Positions 32,815-40,269 of a DNA stretch of 64,000 nt are shown here, in pieces. Origin of the DNA: Alloactinosynnema sp. L-07 (GTDB lineage: Bacteria; Actinomycetota; Actinomycetes; Mycobacteriales; Pseudonocardiaceae). The notes below the pieces were generated by a model. The model searched no databases and had not been told where the DNA came from. It worked only from the letters and a program-made list of their open reading frames with translations. Made by a program: the position numbers and the translations under genes. The stretch lies in assembly GCF_900070365.1 (NCBI RefSeq), contig NZ_LN850107.1, positions 5,890,001 to 5,954,000 of the forward strand, written 5' to 3'. Position 1 is the stretch's first letter. Each line of letters begins with the position of its first letter.

Positions 32815-34626
32815 TCAGGACGTGGTGTCGCGCAGCGAGCGCCACACCCGGCGCGGATCGTGGTCGACGGGCCGCGGCGCCGGGTCCGGGCGGGTTCGGC
32901 TGAGGAATATCTGCTGCACCAGCGCCGATCGGATGCCCTGGGCGGCGACCGACAGCCAGAACACGTGGTCCTCCAACCCGTCGAGCAGCGGATCGGTGGT
33001 CCAGCCGCCGAGTTGGTCGAGCGTCGAGCGGCGGACCAGGTAGCCGGAGCCGAGATACGGGATCGTCCGCAGCCTGCGCGACTCCGGCGGCAGCGCGCCG
33101 ATCAGCCCGTCGACCGGGTCGGCGACCGGGGTGTGCACGACGTCGGCCGATTCCGTGGCCGCCCACATCCGTTCGAGCAAGGGCGCCGAGGCGCGGGTGC
33201 CGCTGTCGAGGACCAGCACCCACTCGGCGGTCGACCGCTCCAGCAGACCCGTGCGGCTCACCCCGCGGCCCAGTTGTGCCGCGTGGGTCAGGACATCGGC
33301 CGGACGCGGCCGGGCCAGCGGGACCACACCGTCCTCGCAGACCAGCACGCGCCGGGGCAGCGTGGTGCCTACGAGCAGGTCGCGGACGAGGTCGTCCGGG
33401 TCGACCTCGCCGGGAGCCCGGACGATCAGCACATCGACGTCGACGCGCGGCCGGTCGGCGAACACCTCGCCTGGCGTGGCGTCGATCCACTGCCGGTCCG
33501 CGCGCAGCCGCGCGGTGGCCGTCAGCTGGGCCAGCCGGTTCGCCGTGGAGGTCTCCGCGGGCGCCGCGGGGTTGTCGACCGTCCGGTCGCCCGCGAATCG
33601 CACATCCCAGCTCGGCGTGTCGATCGCCATCGCGCCCTCGGGCGACCGCAGCGCGCCCGCGAGGGCGCGGGCCGAGGCCACCGAGGTCGATGGGATCGCC
33701 GCGCGACTGTCCACAACGGACGACGCCAGCTCCATCAAGGTCTTGGCGGACCCGACCATGTCGAGCCGCTTGACGAACCGGTACGCCGCCATCCGCAGGT
33801 GCCGCTCGCGCTCGGGCTCCTCGGCCAGCGCGGCCACGACCGTGCCCAGCGAGCCCGGCCGAGCCAGCACCAGGTGTTCGCCTGGCACCAGCGGGTCGAC
33901 CTCGGTCGACAGCTCGCTGACCACGACACAGCCGTTGCACATGGCCTCGATCGTGCGCACCCACTCCAGGGTCTGCTTGCGCTCGCGGTGCAGGTTCAGC
34001 ACGAACCGGGACCGCGCGAGGTGCTCGTGCTTCGCCTTGCCCTGCAGGAAATCGACCCGATCGGCCGTCATCGGCTCGTGCGGCGGGGTCAGCAGTCGCG
34101 CGGTGAGGCCCGCGAGGTCGTGGGCGTAGGAGCCCAGCAGCACCGACCGGCGGCGCTCGGCGGTGCCGAGGTAGGTGACGTCGATGTCGCGCGGGCTGTC
34201 CGGGTCGCCGTGCCAGGCGTCCCAGAGCGGGCTGTAGCCGAGCTGGAAGCGTTCGACGGCGATCCCGCGCCTGGTCAGCTCCGCGGCGGAGACGTCGTTG
34301 ATGTCGACCACCGCGGCCAGCGAGGTCGCCAGACCCGCGCTGCGCTCGAAGGTGTCGGTGCCGGGATGCTCGACGCAGAACCCGATCGTGCGCGCGCACA
34401 GCTCGGCGCTGGGGAACTGCGCGTCCGGGGTGACCACGAAGTACTCGTGCGGCACGACGACGTAGACGGTGTCCGGCTCGGGGTCCGGGTACTTGCCGAC
34501 CGCGGTCCGCGCCCGTCCGCCCGCCCGCCGCACGGCGTCGGCGACGACCTCCAGCAGCTCGGCCATGAACGCCGAGCCGCCTTCGGCGGACACCATGCAC
34601 AGGTCGGGGCCGGTGCCCCCGGTCAC
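32815..34626 (-). CDS. Two-domain glycosyltransferase
   Basis: 603 aa. The first part (about 1-290) is a GT-B/CgeB-like region: DIDVTYLGTAERRR, HLARSRFVLNLHRER and EAMCNGCVVVSE, where the glycan donor is bound. The second part (about 360-600) resembles a GT2-like module with VDVLIVRAPG, WVLVLDSGTRA and a YLGSGYLVRRSTLDQLGGW region. It is the last gene of a three-gene unit and overlaps the coiled-coil gene by 4 nt (ATGA). The glycan made is unknown. Confidence 0.75.
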   Translation of the reverse strand: MTGGTGPDLCMVSAEGGSAFMAELLEVVADAVRRAGGRARTAVGKYPDPEPDTVYVVVPHEYFVVTPDAQFPSAELCARTIGFCVEHPGTDTFERSAGLATSLAAVVDINDVSAAELTRRGIAVERFQLGYSPLWDAWHGDPDSPRDIDVTYLGTAERRRSVLLGSYAHDLAGLTARLLTPPHEPMTADRVDFLQGKAKHEHLARSRFVLNLHRERKQTLEWVRTIEAMCNGCVVVSELSTEVDPLVPGEHLVLARPGSLGTVVAALAEEPERERHLRMAAYRFVKRLDMVGSAKTLMELASSVVDSRAAIPSTSVASARALAGALRSPEGAMAIDTPSWDVRFAGDRTVDNPAAPAETSTANRLAQLTATARLRADRQWIDATPGEVFADRPRVDVDVLIVRAPGEVDPDDLVRDLLVGTTLPRRVLVCEDGVVPLARPRPADVLTHAAQLGRGVSRTGLLERSTAEWVLVLDSGTRASAPLLERMWAATESADVVHTPVADPVDGLIGALPPESRRLRTIPYLGSGYLVRRSTLDQLGGWTTDPLLDGLEDHVFWLSVAAQGIRSALVQQIFLSRTRPDPAPRPVDHDPRRVWRSLRDTTS

Positions 34627-35039
34627 TGCTGGCCCATCTTGCGGCGGACCACGCGCAGCGGGGCGGTCACCCGCCAGCTGATGGTCTGCCGGGTCGCGGA
34701 CAGCTCACGCGCGAGTTCGCCCGCGCGGTGCTCGGCGAGCATCGCCCGCTGCGCGTCGGTGGAGGCCTCCGCCTTGACCGCGTCGAGGTCGCCCATGCCG
34801 CCCGCGGCCAGCGCCAGCTCGGCGTCGAGCAGCCGCAGGCGCAGCGTGTCGCGCTCGGCCCGGCAGGCCGCCAGCTCCGCGCGCAGCAGGTCCCGTTCCC
34901 GTCGCACGACCGCGACATCGGACTCCAGGGCCTCGGCCCGAGCGGCCAGGACCCGAGGGTCGACAGGCTGGGCGTCCCTGGAGAGGGCGGGCCGCAGCCG
35001 GGTGGGCTCAGCGGAAAGACCCGCGAGGTTATCGGACAA
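34623..35039 (-). CDS. Small coiled-coil protein in glycosyltransferase operon
   Basis: 138 aa. Residues about 28-110 are a long heptad-rich helix (RAEALESDVAVVRRERDLLRAEL...), followed by a basic C-terminus with SWRVTAPLRVVRRKMG, a motif seen at the ends of coiled-coil linkers in glycosyltransferase loci. The TTG start lies inside the end of the upstream glycosyltransferase gene (11-nt overlap); a later start is possible. It probably scaffolds the two enzymes. Confidence 0.65.
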   Translation of the reverse strand: MSDNLAGLSAEPTRLRPALSRDAQPVDPRVLAARAEALESDVAVVRRERDLLRAELAACRAERDTLRLRLLDAELALAAGGMGDLDAVKAEASTDAQRAMLAEHRAGELARELSATRQTISWRVTAPLRVVRRKMGQQ

Positions 35040-36957
35040 GGTCGCCCCCTGTGGTCTCGCGCCCGCCCGCGGCGAGCTCGGTGAGAATGTCTGAGTACTC
35101 GCGGGCGTAGCCCGCCGGATCGAGCCAGCCTGCCAGCTTGGCGTGCGCGGCCCTGGCCATCTCCCGCCTGCGGGCGGCCGTGGTGTCCAGCGCGCGCAGC
35201 AGCGTCGCGGTCAGCGCGTCGACGTCATTGGTCTCATAGAGCCAGCCAGTCTCGCCGTCGACGATCATCTCCCGGGCGCCGAACACGTCGGTCGCGGCGA
35301 CCGGAATGCCGCAGCACACCGCCTCCAGGATCGACCGCGGCAGCGACTCGATGTCGGAGCTGTTGACGAAGATGTCCGCCGAGTACAGCCACGGCGTCGG
35401 GTCACGCTGGACGGGGACCAGACGCACCGACTCACGCATGTCCGCGCGCCGGACTGTGTCCTCCAGCGCCAGCCCATACGGCGACGGGTGCAGGCCCACG
35501 ATGCTCAGCCGCGCGTTCGGGTGGCGCTCACGGATCCGTTCCATCGCGCTGATCAGCGGGCCCTGGCCCTTGCGGGACTCGGCGACACCGACGTTCACCA
35601 GCACGATGTCGTCGTCGCCGAAGCCGAGCGAGTTGCGGGCCTGCCTGCGCACCTCCGCGCGCGTGCGGCCGCCGAGCTTCCACATCGGCGTCCCGTAGCG
35701 CACCGTCCGGCAGCGTTCCGGCTTGCTGTAGGGCAGGAACATCTCCCGCGTCGCGTCCGCGACGAACAGCAGCATGTCCGTCTCGGCCAGCGTGCTTTCC
35801 CACCTGTTCCACACCGCGGGCGGCGGGCTGGTCGGGCCCCAGTTCTGGTAGGCGAAGTCGGGCAGCGTGAAGCTCTCATGGATGACCCACGCGGTGGGCA
35901 GCCCCGACCGCTTGGCCGCGTCGGCCGCGACGAAGCCGCCCAGCGTGTTGATCAGCGCCACCCCGGCGCCGGAGCATTTGGCGAACCGCGCCAGCTCGGC
36001 GACGTGCCCCTCGTAGTAGGGCACGGTCGAGTGCCGGTAGTGGGTGGTGATGTGGACCGGGATGCCGAGTTCGGCGCAGTCGGCCCGCAGCGGGCCGTCG
36101 GTCTCGCTGACCAGGCTCGCCTGCCAGCCGTGGTCCTTGACCATGCCTTCCAGCAGGGCCTGCAGCCAGAGCTGGCCGCCGCCGAGACCGAGGCTGTGGG
36201 TGTAGACGAGGACGTGCTTCGGGTCGGTGATGGCCCGCACCCGCGTCATGGCCTTGGCAGTCTCGGCGGCCAGTTCGTCGGCGAGCTCGGCCTCCTGCGG
36301 GTCCGCCTCGGGGTTGCGCAGGACGAAGGTCCGGCTGGGCGAGAGGTATTCGCCCTGCCCCTCGGTCCGGTACCGCACGCGCAGCGACAGCGTCCGTTCC
36401 TCGCCGGGGGCGAGGTCAACCGGCACCCTGGCCTCGAACCCGCTGATCGAGGCGTCGTCGAACGCGGGGAACTCCTTGGGCACGTCCTTGCGCGGCAGCC
36501 GGGTCCTGGCCCGGACCGTGCCGCCGCCCTCGACCATGACCTCGATCAGACTCGGCGCGCGGCTGTTCAGCATCGCCCACCCGCACACGAAGACGACGTG
36601 GCCTGGGGCGACCTTGTCGGCCTTGGGCGACTCCAGCTCGCCGAGCCAGAGGGGATCGGCGCCCGGTTCGGTGCCCACCTCGATCGCGCACTGCGACAGC
36701 GCGATCGTGCGGTCCGGCCCGTAGACGACGATCAGGTGCCTGCCGTGCGGCACCAAGGTCCCCGGCCGCGCCCGCCACTGCAGCGCGCCCTCCGGTGCGC
36801 CGGGACAGTCGGCGGGGTGCAGGTCGGCCTCGATGGCGCCGATCTCGACGGTCACCTCGTCGAGGCTGGTCACGCCGGTCGTCCAGCCCGCCACCTCGAA
36901 CATATGGGACACCAGCCGGTCCGGGGCGAGCACACCCGCGGTGTGGACCGTCATCAT
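35029..36957 (-). CDS. GT4-family glycosyltransferase with N-terminal beta-rich domain
   Basis: 642 aa. The first 220 residues are beta-rich and unlike known catalytic domains ([27 protein letters not shown]). The GT4 catalytic module (about 240-620) has the N-terminal [15 protein letters not shown] glycine loop, [16 protein letters not shown], and [36 protein letters not shown], which carries the EX7E-type donor-binding motif. It is the first gene of the operon with the coiled-coil protein and second glycosyltransferase. The role is in surface glycan synthesis. Confidence 0.82.
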   Translation of the reverse strand: MMTVHTAGVLAPDRLVSHMFEVAGWTTGVTSLDEVTVEIGAIEADLHPADCPGAPEGALQWRARPGTLVPHGRHLIVVYGPDRTIALSQCAIEVGTEPGADPLWLGELESPKADKVAPGHVVFVCGWAMLNSRAPSLIEVMVEGGGTVRARTRLPRKDVPKEFPAFDDASISGFEARVPVDLAPGEERTLSLRVRYRTEGQGEYLSPSRTFVLRNPEADPQEAELADELAAETAKAMTRVRAITDPKHVLVYTHSLGLGGGQLWLQALLEGMVKDHGWQASLVSETDGPLRADCAELGIPVHITTHYRHSTVPYYEGHVAELARFAKCSGAGVALINTLGGFVAADAAKRSGLPTAWVIHESFTLPDFAYQNWGPTSPPPAVWNRWESTLAETDMLLFVADATREMFLPYSKPERCRTVRYGTPMWKLGGRTRAEVRRQARNSLGFGDDDIVLVNVGVAESRKGQGPLISAMERIRERHPNARLSIVGLHPSPYGLALEDTVRRADMRESVRLVPVQRDPTPWLYSADIFVNSSDIESLPRSILEAVCCGIPVAATDVFGAREMIVDGETGWLYETNDVDALTATLLRALDTTAARRREMARAAHAKLAGWLDPAGYAREYSDILTELAAGGRETTGGDLVR

Positions 36958-37110
36958 CGTGTAGATACCTCAGTTCTTCCCCGCAGAGTCCGTCAGCACG
37001 GTACTCGGCGGGCCGGGAGGCCGTGGCGAGACAGTCGATTTGTTACCGGTGCCTTGCGGTGCTTTCCCCAGCCGGGGGCGTCCCACTGGTTGTCGCCGTA
37101 CAGTCGGGGC

Positions 37111-37770
37111 ATGGCGCTCTTCGGACGAGACAAGAGTCGGATGGTCACCCCGGATGGGTCTCTCCCCGGCAGGCCCGAGCCGATAGTCGCGCCGCTGGGC
37201 CACGCGGTGCTCGACGGCCACCCTCTGACGCCGCCGTTCCCCGACGGTGTCCGCACGGCCGTGTTCGCGATGGGCTGCTTCTGGGGCGCCGAGCGCACGT
37301 TCTGGCGGTTGCCCGGGGTGTATTCGACCGCCGTCGGCTACACGGCCGGGTACACGCCGAACCCGACGTACGAGGAGGTGTGTTCCGGTCGGACCGGGCA
37401 CACCGAGGCCGTCCTGGTCGCCTACGACCCGGCGGTGGCGGGCTTCGAGGCGCTGCTCAAGGTGTTCTGGGAGGGCCACGACCCGACGCAGGGCATGCGG
37501 CAGGGCAACGACCTCGGCACCCAATACCGCTCCGGCGCCTACTACGCCGACGACGCGCAGAAGGCCGCCATCGAGGAGAGCGTGGCGGGCTACCAGCGCG
37601 AACTCGACCGCGCGGGGCTTGGGGTGATCACCACGGAGGTCGCGCTCGCTGGGCCGTTCTACTACGCCGAGGACTACCACCAGCAATATTTGGAAAAAGT
37701 TCCAAACGGCTACTGCGGTCTGGGCGGTACCGGTGTTTCCTGCCCGGTGGGCTTGGCATTGGACGAATAG
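37111..37770 (+). CDS. msrA: Peptide methionine sulfoxide reductase MsrA
   Basis: 219 aa. The catalytic motif [10 protein letters not shown] has nucleophile Cys56, followed by [26 protein letters not shown] and [10 protein letters not shown]. The C-terminal tail [14 protein letters not shown] carries the resolving cysteines. It reduces methionine-S-sulfoxide using thioredoxin (or mycothiol). A TACAGT -10 (37099-37104) lies 6 nt before the ATG, so it is probably leaderless. The codons at 37685-37707 (CAA TAT TTG GAA AAA GTT CCA AAC) are AT-rich, unlike the rest of the gene, as if the 3' end had been replaced. Confidence 0.95.
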   Translation: MALFGRDKSRMVTPDGSLPGRPEPIVAPLGHAVLDGHPLTPPFPDGVRTAVFAMGCFWGAERTFWRLPGVYSTAVGYTAGYTPNPTYEEVCSGRTGHTEAVLVAYDPAVAGFEALLKVFWEGHDPTQGMRQGNDLGTQYRSGAYYADDAQKAAIEESVAGYQRELDRAGLGVITTEVALAGPFYYAEDYHQQYLEKVPNGYCGLGGTGVSCPVGLALDE

Positions 37771-37814
37771 CTCCCGCCACGAGGAGCGCAGCAGTGGTCA
37801 CGTAGAGTGTTCGT

Positions 37815-38408
37815 GTGAGTTCGGCAGCACTTTCCCAGTGGCGTGTACATAGGGCGTCCAGGCTCGAACGTCTGCTGAATGCGCACGTCGCGGTTGGAGG
37901 CTCGGCGGCAGGGCGGCGCTGGGCGACTCAGGAGTTGAACCACGCCATCCTGCTCCGCCTCGCGAGCGAGTTCCAGGGCTTCTGCCGCGACCTCCACGAC
38001 GAAGCCGTACTAGCACTTGTCGCTGCAGTCGCTCCGAGTAACACCCAAGTCCGGCAGGTACTCTCCGTTCCGTTTCGCGCCGCGCGTCGACTGGATAGAG
38101 GCAACGCAGAGCCGGGAGGCCTCGGCAATGACTTCGGCCTGTTGGGGATGACTTTGTGGCCGGACCTGAAGTCGAGGTATCCAGCCAAGGGTGACGAGTG
38201 GCGGCGAAGGCTTGAGCTGCTGAACGAAGCTCGCAACGGTGTCGCTCACGACGATGCGAGCAAGATCCTCAAAGTGCACGCTGCGGGTTGGCCCCTGACC
38301 CTGTCATCGATCAAGAAGTGGCGAACGACGCTGGACGGATTGGCCGGGGGCATGGACACTGTAACCAGCGAATACCTTCATCAACTACTAGGCGTGAGGC
38401 CATGGTGA
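37815..38408 (+). CDS. HEPN-like predicted ribonuclease
   Basis: 197 aa, all-helical. The C-terminal helix carries LNEARNGVAHDD: Arg140-x4-His145 is the Rx4-6H active site of HEPN RNases (RiboL-PSP-HEPN type), preceded by a Asn/Glu-containing polar position. HEPN proteins act as toxins and as nucleases in abortive infection, usually held in check by a partner. The TAGAGT hexamer at 37803-37808 lies 6 nt before the GTG, so leaderless. It begins the first cassette after msrA. Exact subfamily uncertain. Confidence 0.68.
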   Translation: MSSAALSQWRVHRASRLERLLNAHVAVGGSAAGRRWATQELNHAILLRLASEFQGFCRDLHDEAVLALVAAVAPSNTQVRQVLSVPFRAARRLDRGNAEPGGLGNDFGLLGMTLWPDLKSRYPAKGDEWRRRLELLNEARNGVAHDDASKILKVHAAGWPLTLSSIKKWRTTLDGLAGGMDTVTSEYLHQLLGVRPW

Positions 38409-38419
38409 GAGGAGGAGAC

Positions 38420-38614
38420 ATGCACGAGCTTCCGAGTCCAGGCGATCGAGTTCGGGTCCCGTTCGGCGTTCACACGCTCGAAGGCCGAGTGCTGCGCACC
38501 TCCGACTTTGGCGTTGGCCCCCTGGTGACGGTCGAGGTCGAGGTCGACGGAGCCGCGGAACCGATCCTGGCGACCTATGATCTCGACGCTGTCGAGGTAG
38601 CCGCTGCGGCGTGA
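38420..38614 (+). CDS. Small beta-rich partner of the HEPN protein
   Basis: 64 aa. The sequence [37 protein letters not shown] looks like an SH3-like beta barrel; acidic overall. The ATG at 38420 is chosen because GAGGAGGAG is 6 nt upstream; an ATG at 38402 overlaps the HEPN stop. It follows the HEPN gene by 11 bp and is the candidate antitoxin or specificity partner, unlike the MNT nucleotidyltransferase that usually accompanies HEPN toxins. Confidence 0.6.
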   Translation: MHELPSPGDRVRVPFGVHTLEGRVLRTSDFGVGPLVTVEVEVDGAAEPILATYDLDAVEVAAAA

Positions 38615-38646
38615 CTCCGCGTTGGGTTCTATGTGATTGCCCAAAC

Positions 38647-38745
38647 TGCTACCACCAGCTGTTCTTGCACAAGGTCCCCAACGGCTACTGCGGGCTAGGC
38701 GGTACGGGCGTGAGCTGCCCTGTGGGACTTGGCACCGAGTCCTGA
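38647..38745 (+). pseudogene. Remnant of an msrA 3' end (copy 1)
   Basis: 33 codons reading [19 protein letters not shown], then [13 protein letters not shown] and a stop. It aligns without gaps to the last 31 codons of msrA (975 bp upstream), sharing CTACCACCAGC (38649-38659) and AACGGCTACTGCGG (38680-38693), but the codons differ widely. It has no start and no upstream half, so it is a displaced 3' end rather than a gene. Confidence 0.9.
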
Positions 38746-38821
38746 AGGAGCTGTAGGTCTCACGCAGGGTGACGCTTGTTCGACATTCTGCTGAATAGCG
38801 TAGTTGGTATGAACAGTTCGG

Positions 38822-38980
38822 GTGACCTACTGGATGGCGTCCGGCAGGCGGATCGTGCTGTTGACCGTGTTCCGCAAGACGCGCATGCGGGAGCAGCGAA
38901 AGGTGGATCGCGCGCGTCGAGCGCTGCAGCGACGTGTCGTACAGGCCCACACGCTGGAGGATGAGGAACATGTCCGATAA
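38822..38980 (+). pseudogene. Truncated HigB/RelE-family toxin
   Basis: 52 codons. The frame reads VTYWMASGRRIVLLTVFRKTRMRE and continues with a basic helix ending HTLEDEEHVR. This is the C-terminal half of a HigB-type RelE toxin; the first half is absent (TGA at 38812-38814 upstream), so RNA-cleaving activity is unlikely. The stop lies inside the higA start region, as in intact higBA. Confidence 0.75.
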
Positions 38981-39269
38981 GCGGGACTGGTCGGAGCTTC
39001 GTGATCGACGTATGGCCGAGCCCGGAGCGGCTGAAGCCTACGAAGTGACGCGGTTGGCGTTCGAACTTGGCAAGACTGTTCGCGAGTTGCGCGAAGGTCG
39101 AGGCTGGACACAGGTGCAGCTTGCCGATGCGGCAAGCATGACCCAACCGGCAATCGCGCGATTCGAAGCAGGCGGGACGATGCCCACACTTCCGGTACTG
39201 GAGCGATTGGCCCACGCGTTGGGAGCAGAGTTGGTCGTTCGGTTGGCGCTGCCGTCGTCTGCTGCATGA
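38970..39269 (+). CDS. higA: XRE-family HigA antitoxin, toxin partner truncated
   Basis: 99 aa. The HTH is in the centre: TVRELREGRGWTQVQLADAASMTQPAIARFEAGGTMPTLPVLERLA. The N-terminal RDWSELRDRRM...AEAYEVTRLAFELG is typical of HigA antitoxins paired with HigB. The ATG has GGAGGATGAGG upstream and overlaps the truncated toxin. It may survive as a transcriptional repressor or as an anti-toxin against related toxins. Confidence 0.8.
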   Translation: MSDKRDWSELRDRRMAEPGAAEAYEVTRLAFELGKTVRELREGRGWTQVQLADAASMTQPAIARFEAGGTMPTLPVLERLAHALGAELVVRLALPSSAA

Positions 39270-39345
39270 CGTGGTACTTGCACCCAATGGCTGCCGCGGC
39301 GTGACGTGCCCGATTGGCCTTGATGCGGCGGCTGCCGACGATTGA
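39270..39345 (+). pseudogene. Remnant of an msrA 3' end (copy 2)
   Basis: A shorter, frameshifted copy: TACTTGCAC then, in another frame, CCAATGGC... reading PNGCRGVTCPIGLDAAAADD and a stop. It matches the [18 protein letters not shown] tail of MsrA with an internal deletion. Its stop codon overlaps the -35 of the next toxin-antitoxin promoter. Confidence 0.75.
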
Positions 39346-39371
39346 CCAACTGTATAGATTTCTGTACAGTT
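39342..39371 (+). promoter_or_regulatory. Promoter-operator of the phd/relE module
   Basis: -35 TTGACC (39342-39347), exact 17-bp spacer, -10 TACAGT (39365-39370), then 6 nt to the ATG, so a leaderless message. The dyad AACTGTA-N10-TACAGTT (39348-39371) covers the -10 and is a likely autoregulatory operator. Confidence 0.72.
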
Positions 39372-39376
39372 TTGCC

Positions 39377-39682
39377 ATGGTCACTTTGAAGGATGCCCGT
39401 GAACTCAGCGTCACGGACGCGACGAAGCGCGGTGTCGCGGGTCTCGTCGCCGACGCGGAGGGTGGCACCGACCTTGTGGTGACCCGGCGTCAGCATCCGG
39501 TCGCGGCCGTTGTGGGAATTCGTCGGCTCGCTGAACTTGAGGAGGCCGCCGCCGACCTTCGGGACTTGGCGCTGGTTCTCTCGCGTGCGGTGACCGACAC
39601 CGGGCGGCGCACGTCGCTTGACGAGGTTATCGCCGCCTTCGGTCACACCCGCGAGTCGCTCGCCGCGATCGACGACGAGTAG
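39377..39682 (+). CDS. Phd/YefM-type antitoxin
   Basis: 101 aa. N-terminal Phd/YefM-like DNA-binding and dimerisation region (SVTDATKRGVAGLVADAE, VVTRRQHPVAAVVGIRRLAELE), C-terminal tail for toxin binding (SLDEVIAAFGHTRESLAAI). The ATG is 6 nt after the -10. It is followed by the toxin gene with 3 bp between. Autoregulation through the dyad is inferred. Confidence 0.82.
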   Translation: MVTLKDARELSVTDATKRGVAGLVADAEGGTDLVVTRRQHPVAAVVGIRRLAELEEAAADLRDLALVLSRAVTDTGRRTSLDEVIAAFGHTRESLAAIDDE

Positions 39683-39685
39683 TAG

Positions 39686-40207
39686 ATGACGGAGGTTGTC
39701 TTCACCGACGCGGCCATCGACGACCTGCGTCGCTTGGGGCGCGATGTTGTGCCGAAGGTTCTCAAGAAGGTGTTGATCCTGCTCGATGATCCGGAAGCGG
39801 GGCATCCGCTCGGTGGGCAACTGACCGGCTTCCGAAAATTGGTGGTCGGGCGAAACCACTGGCGAGTCGTCTATCGAGTCACGGAATCAGGTTCCGTCGA
39901 GATCTGCGAGGTCTGGTGTGTTGGCGCCAGGTCGGATTCCGAGGTGTACGGAGAGGCGTCGTCCAGGGTCGCGGCCGCGGTGGGACGAAACCCTGAGGTG
40001 CGGCGACTCGCGGCTGTGATCGAGCGGCTCGGTCGGTTGGCCGGTGATGTTGTCGTTGAAGAAGCGCCGCGCGGTGATCCCGTTCCTGATTGGCTCGCTG
40101 AACGACTTATCCATACCGCGGGAATCCAGCCCGAGAAGGTCGCTTCACTCGATCTCGAACAGGCTGTTGATCTTTGGACAGCGTTCACCACCGGACAGCG
40201 CTCGTGA
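39686..40207 (+). CDS. RelE/ParE-family toxin with extended C-terminus
   Basis: 173 aa. The first 95 residues are a RelE-fold toxin (EVVFTDAAIDDLRRLG, GHPLGGQLTGFRKLVVGRNHWRVVYRV, EICEVWCVGAR). The remaining 75 residues (VAAAVGRNPEVRRLAAVIERL...DWLAERLIHTAGI...AVDLWTAFTTGQ) are a helical extension not seen in usual RelE (about 90 aa). Typical RelE toxins cleave mRNA on the ribosome. Its antitoxin is the Phd-like protein directly upstream. Confidence 0.8.
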   Translation: MTEVVFTDAAIDDLRRLGRDVVPKVLKKVLILLDDPEAGHPLGGQLTGFRKLVVGRNHWRVVYRVTESGSVEICEVWCVGARSDSEVYGEASSRVAAAVGRNPEVRRLAAVIERLGRLAGDVVVEEAPRGDPVPDWLAERLIHTAGIQPEKVASLDLEQAVDLWTAFTTGQRS

Positions 40208-40269
40208 TCGGCCTGGGTGTTCGGCCGGAGTAGCGTGGGAAATCGCTCCGATTGGTCGTCGCGTGGCGC

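Noticed and set aside
32401..35094. An 897-codon plus-strand open frame over the glycosyltransferase operon
   Set aside because: Antisense to three well-supported genes and made of Arg/Gly/Pro/Ala-rich shadow sequence.
38776..38964. A 62-codon plus-strand frame beginning MFDILLNSVVG
   Set aside because: The HigB remnant in another frame has clear family similarity over the same bases.
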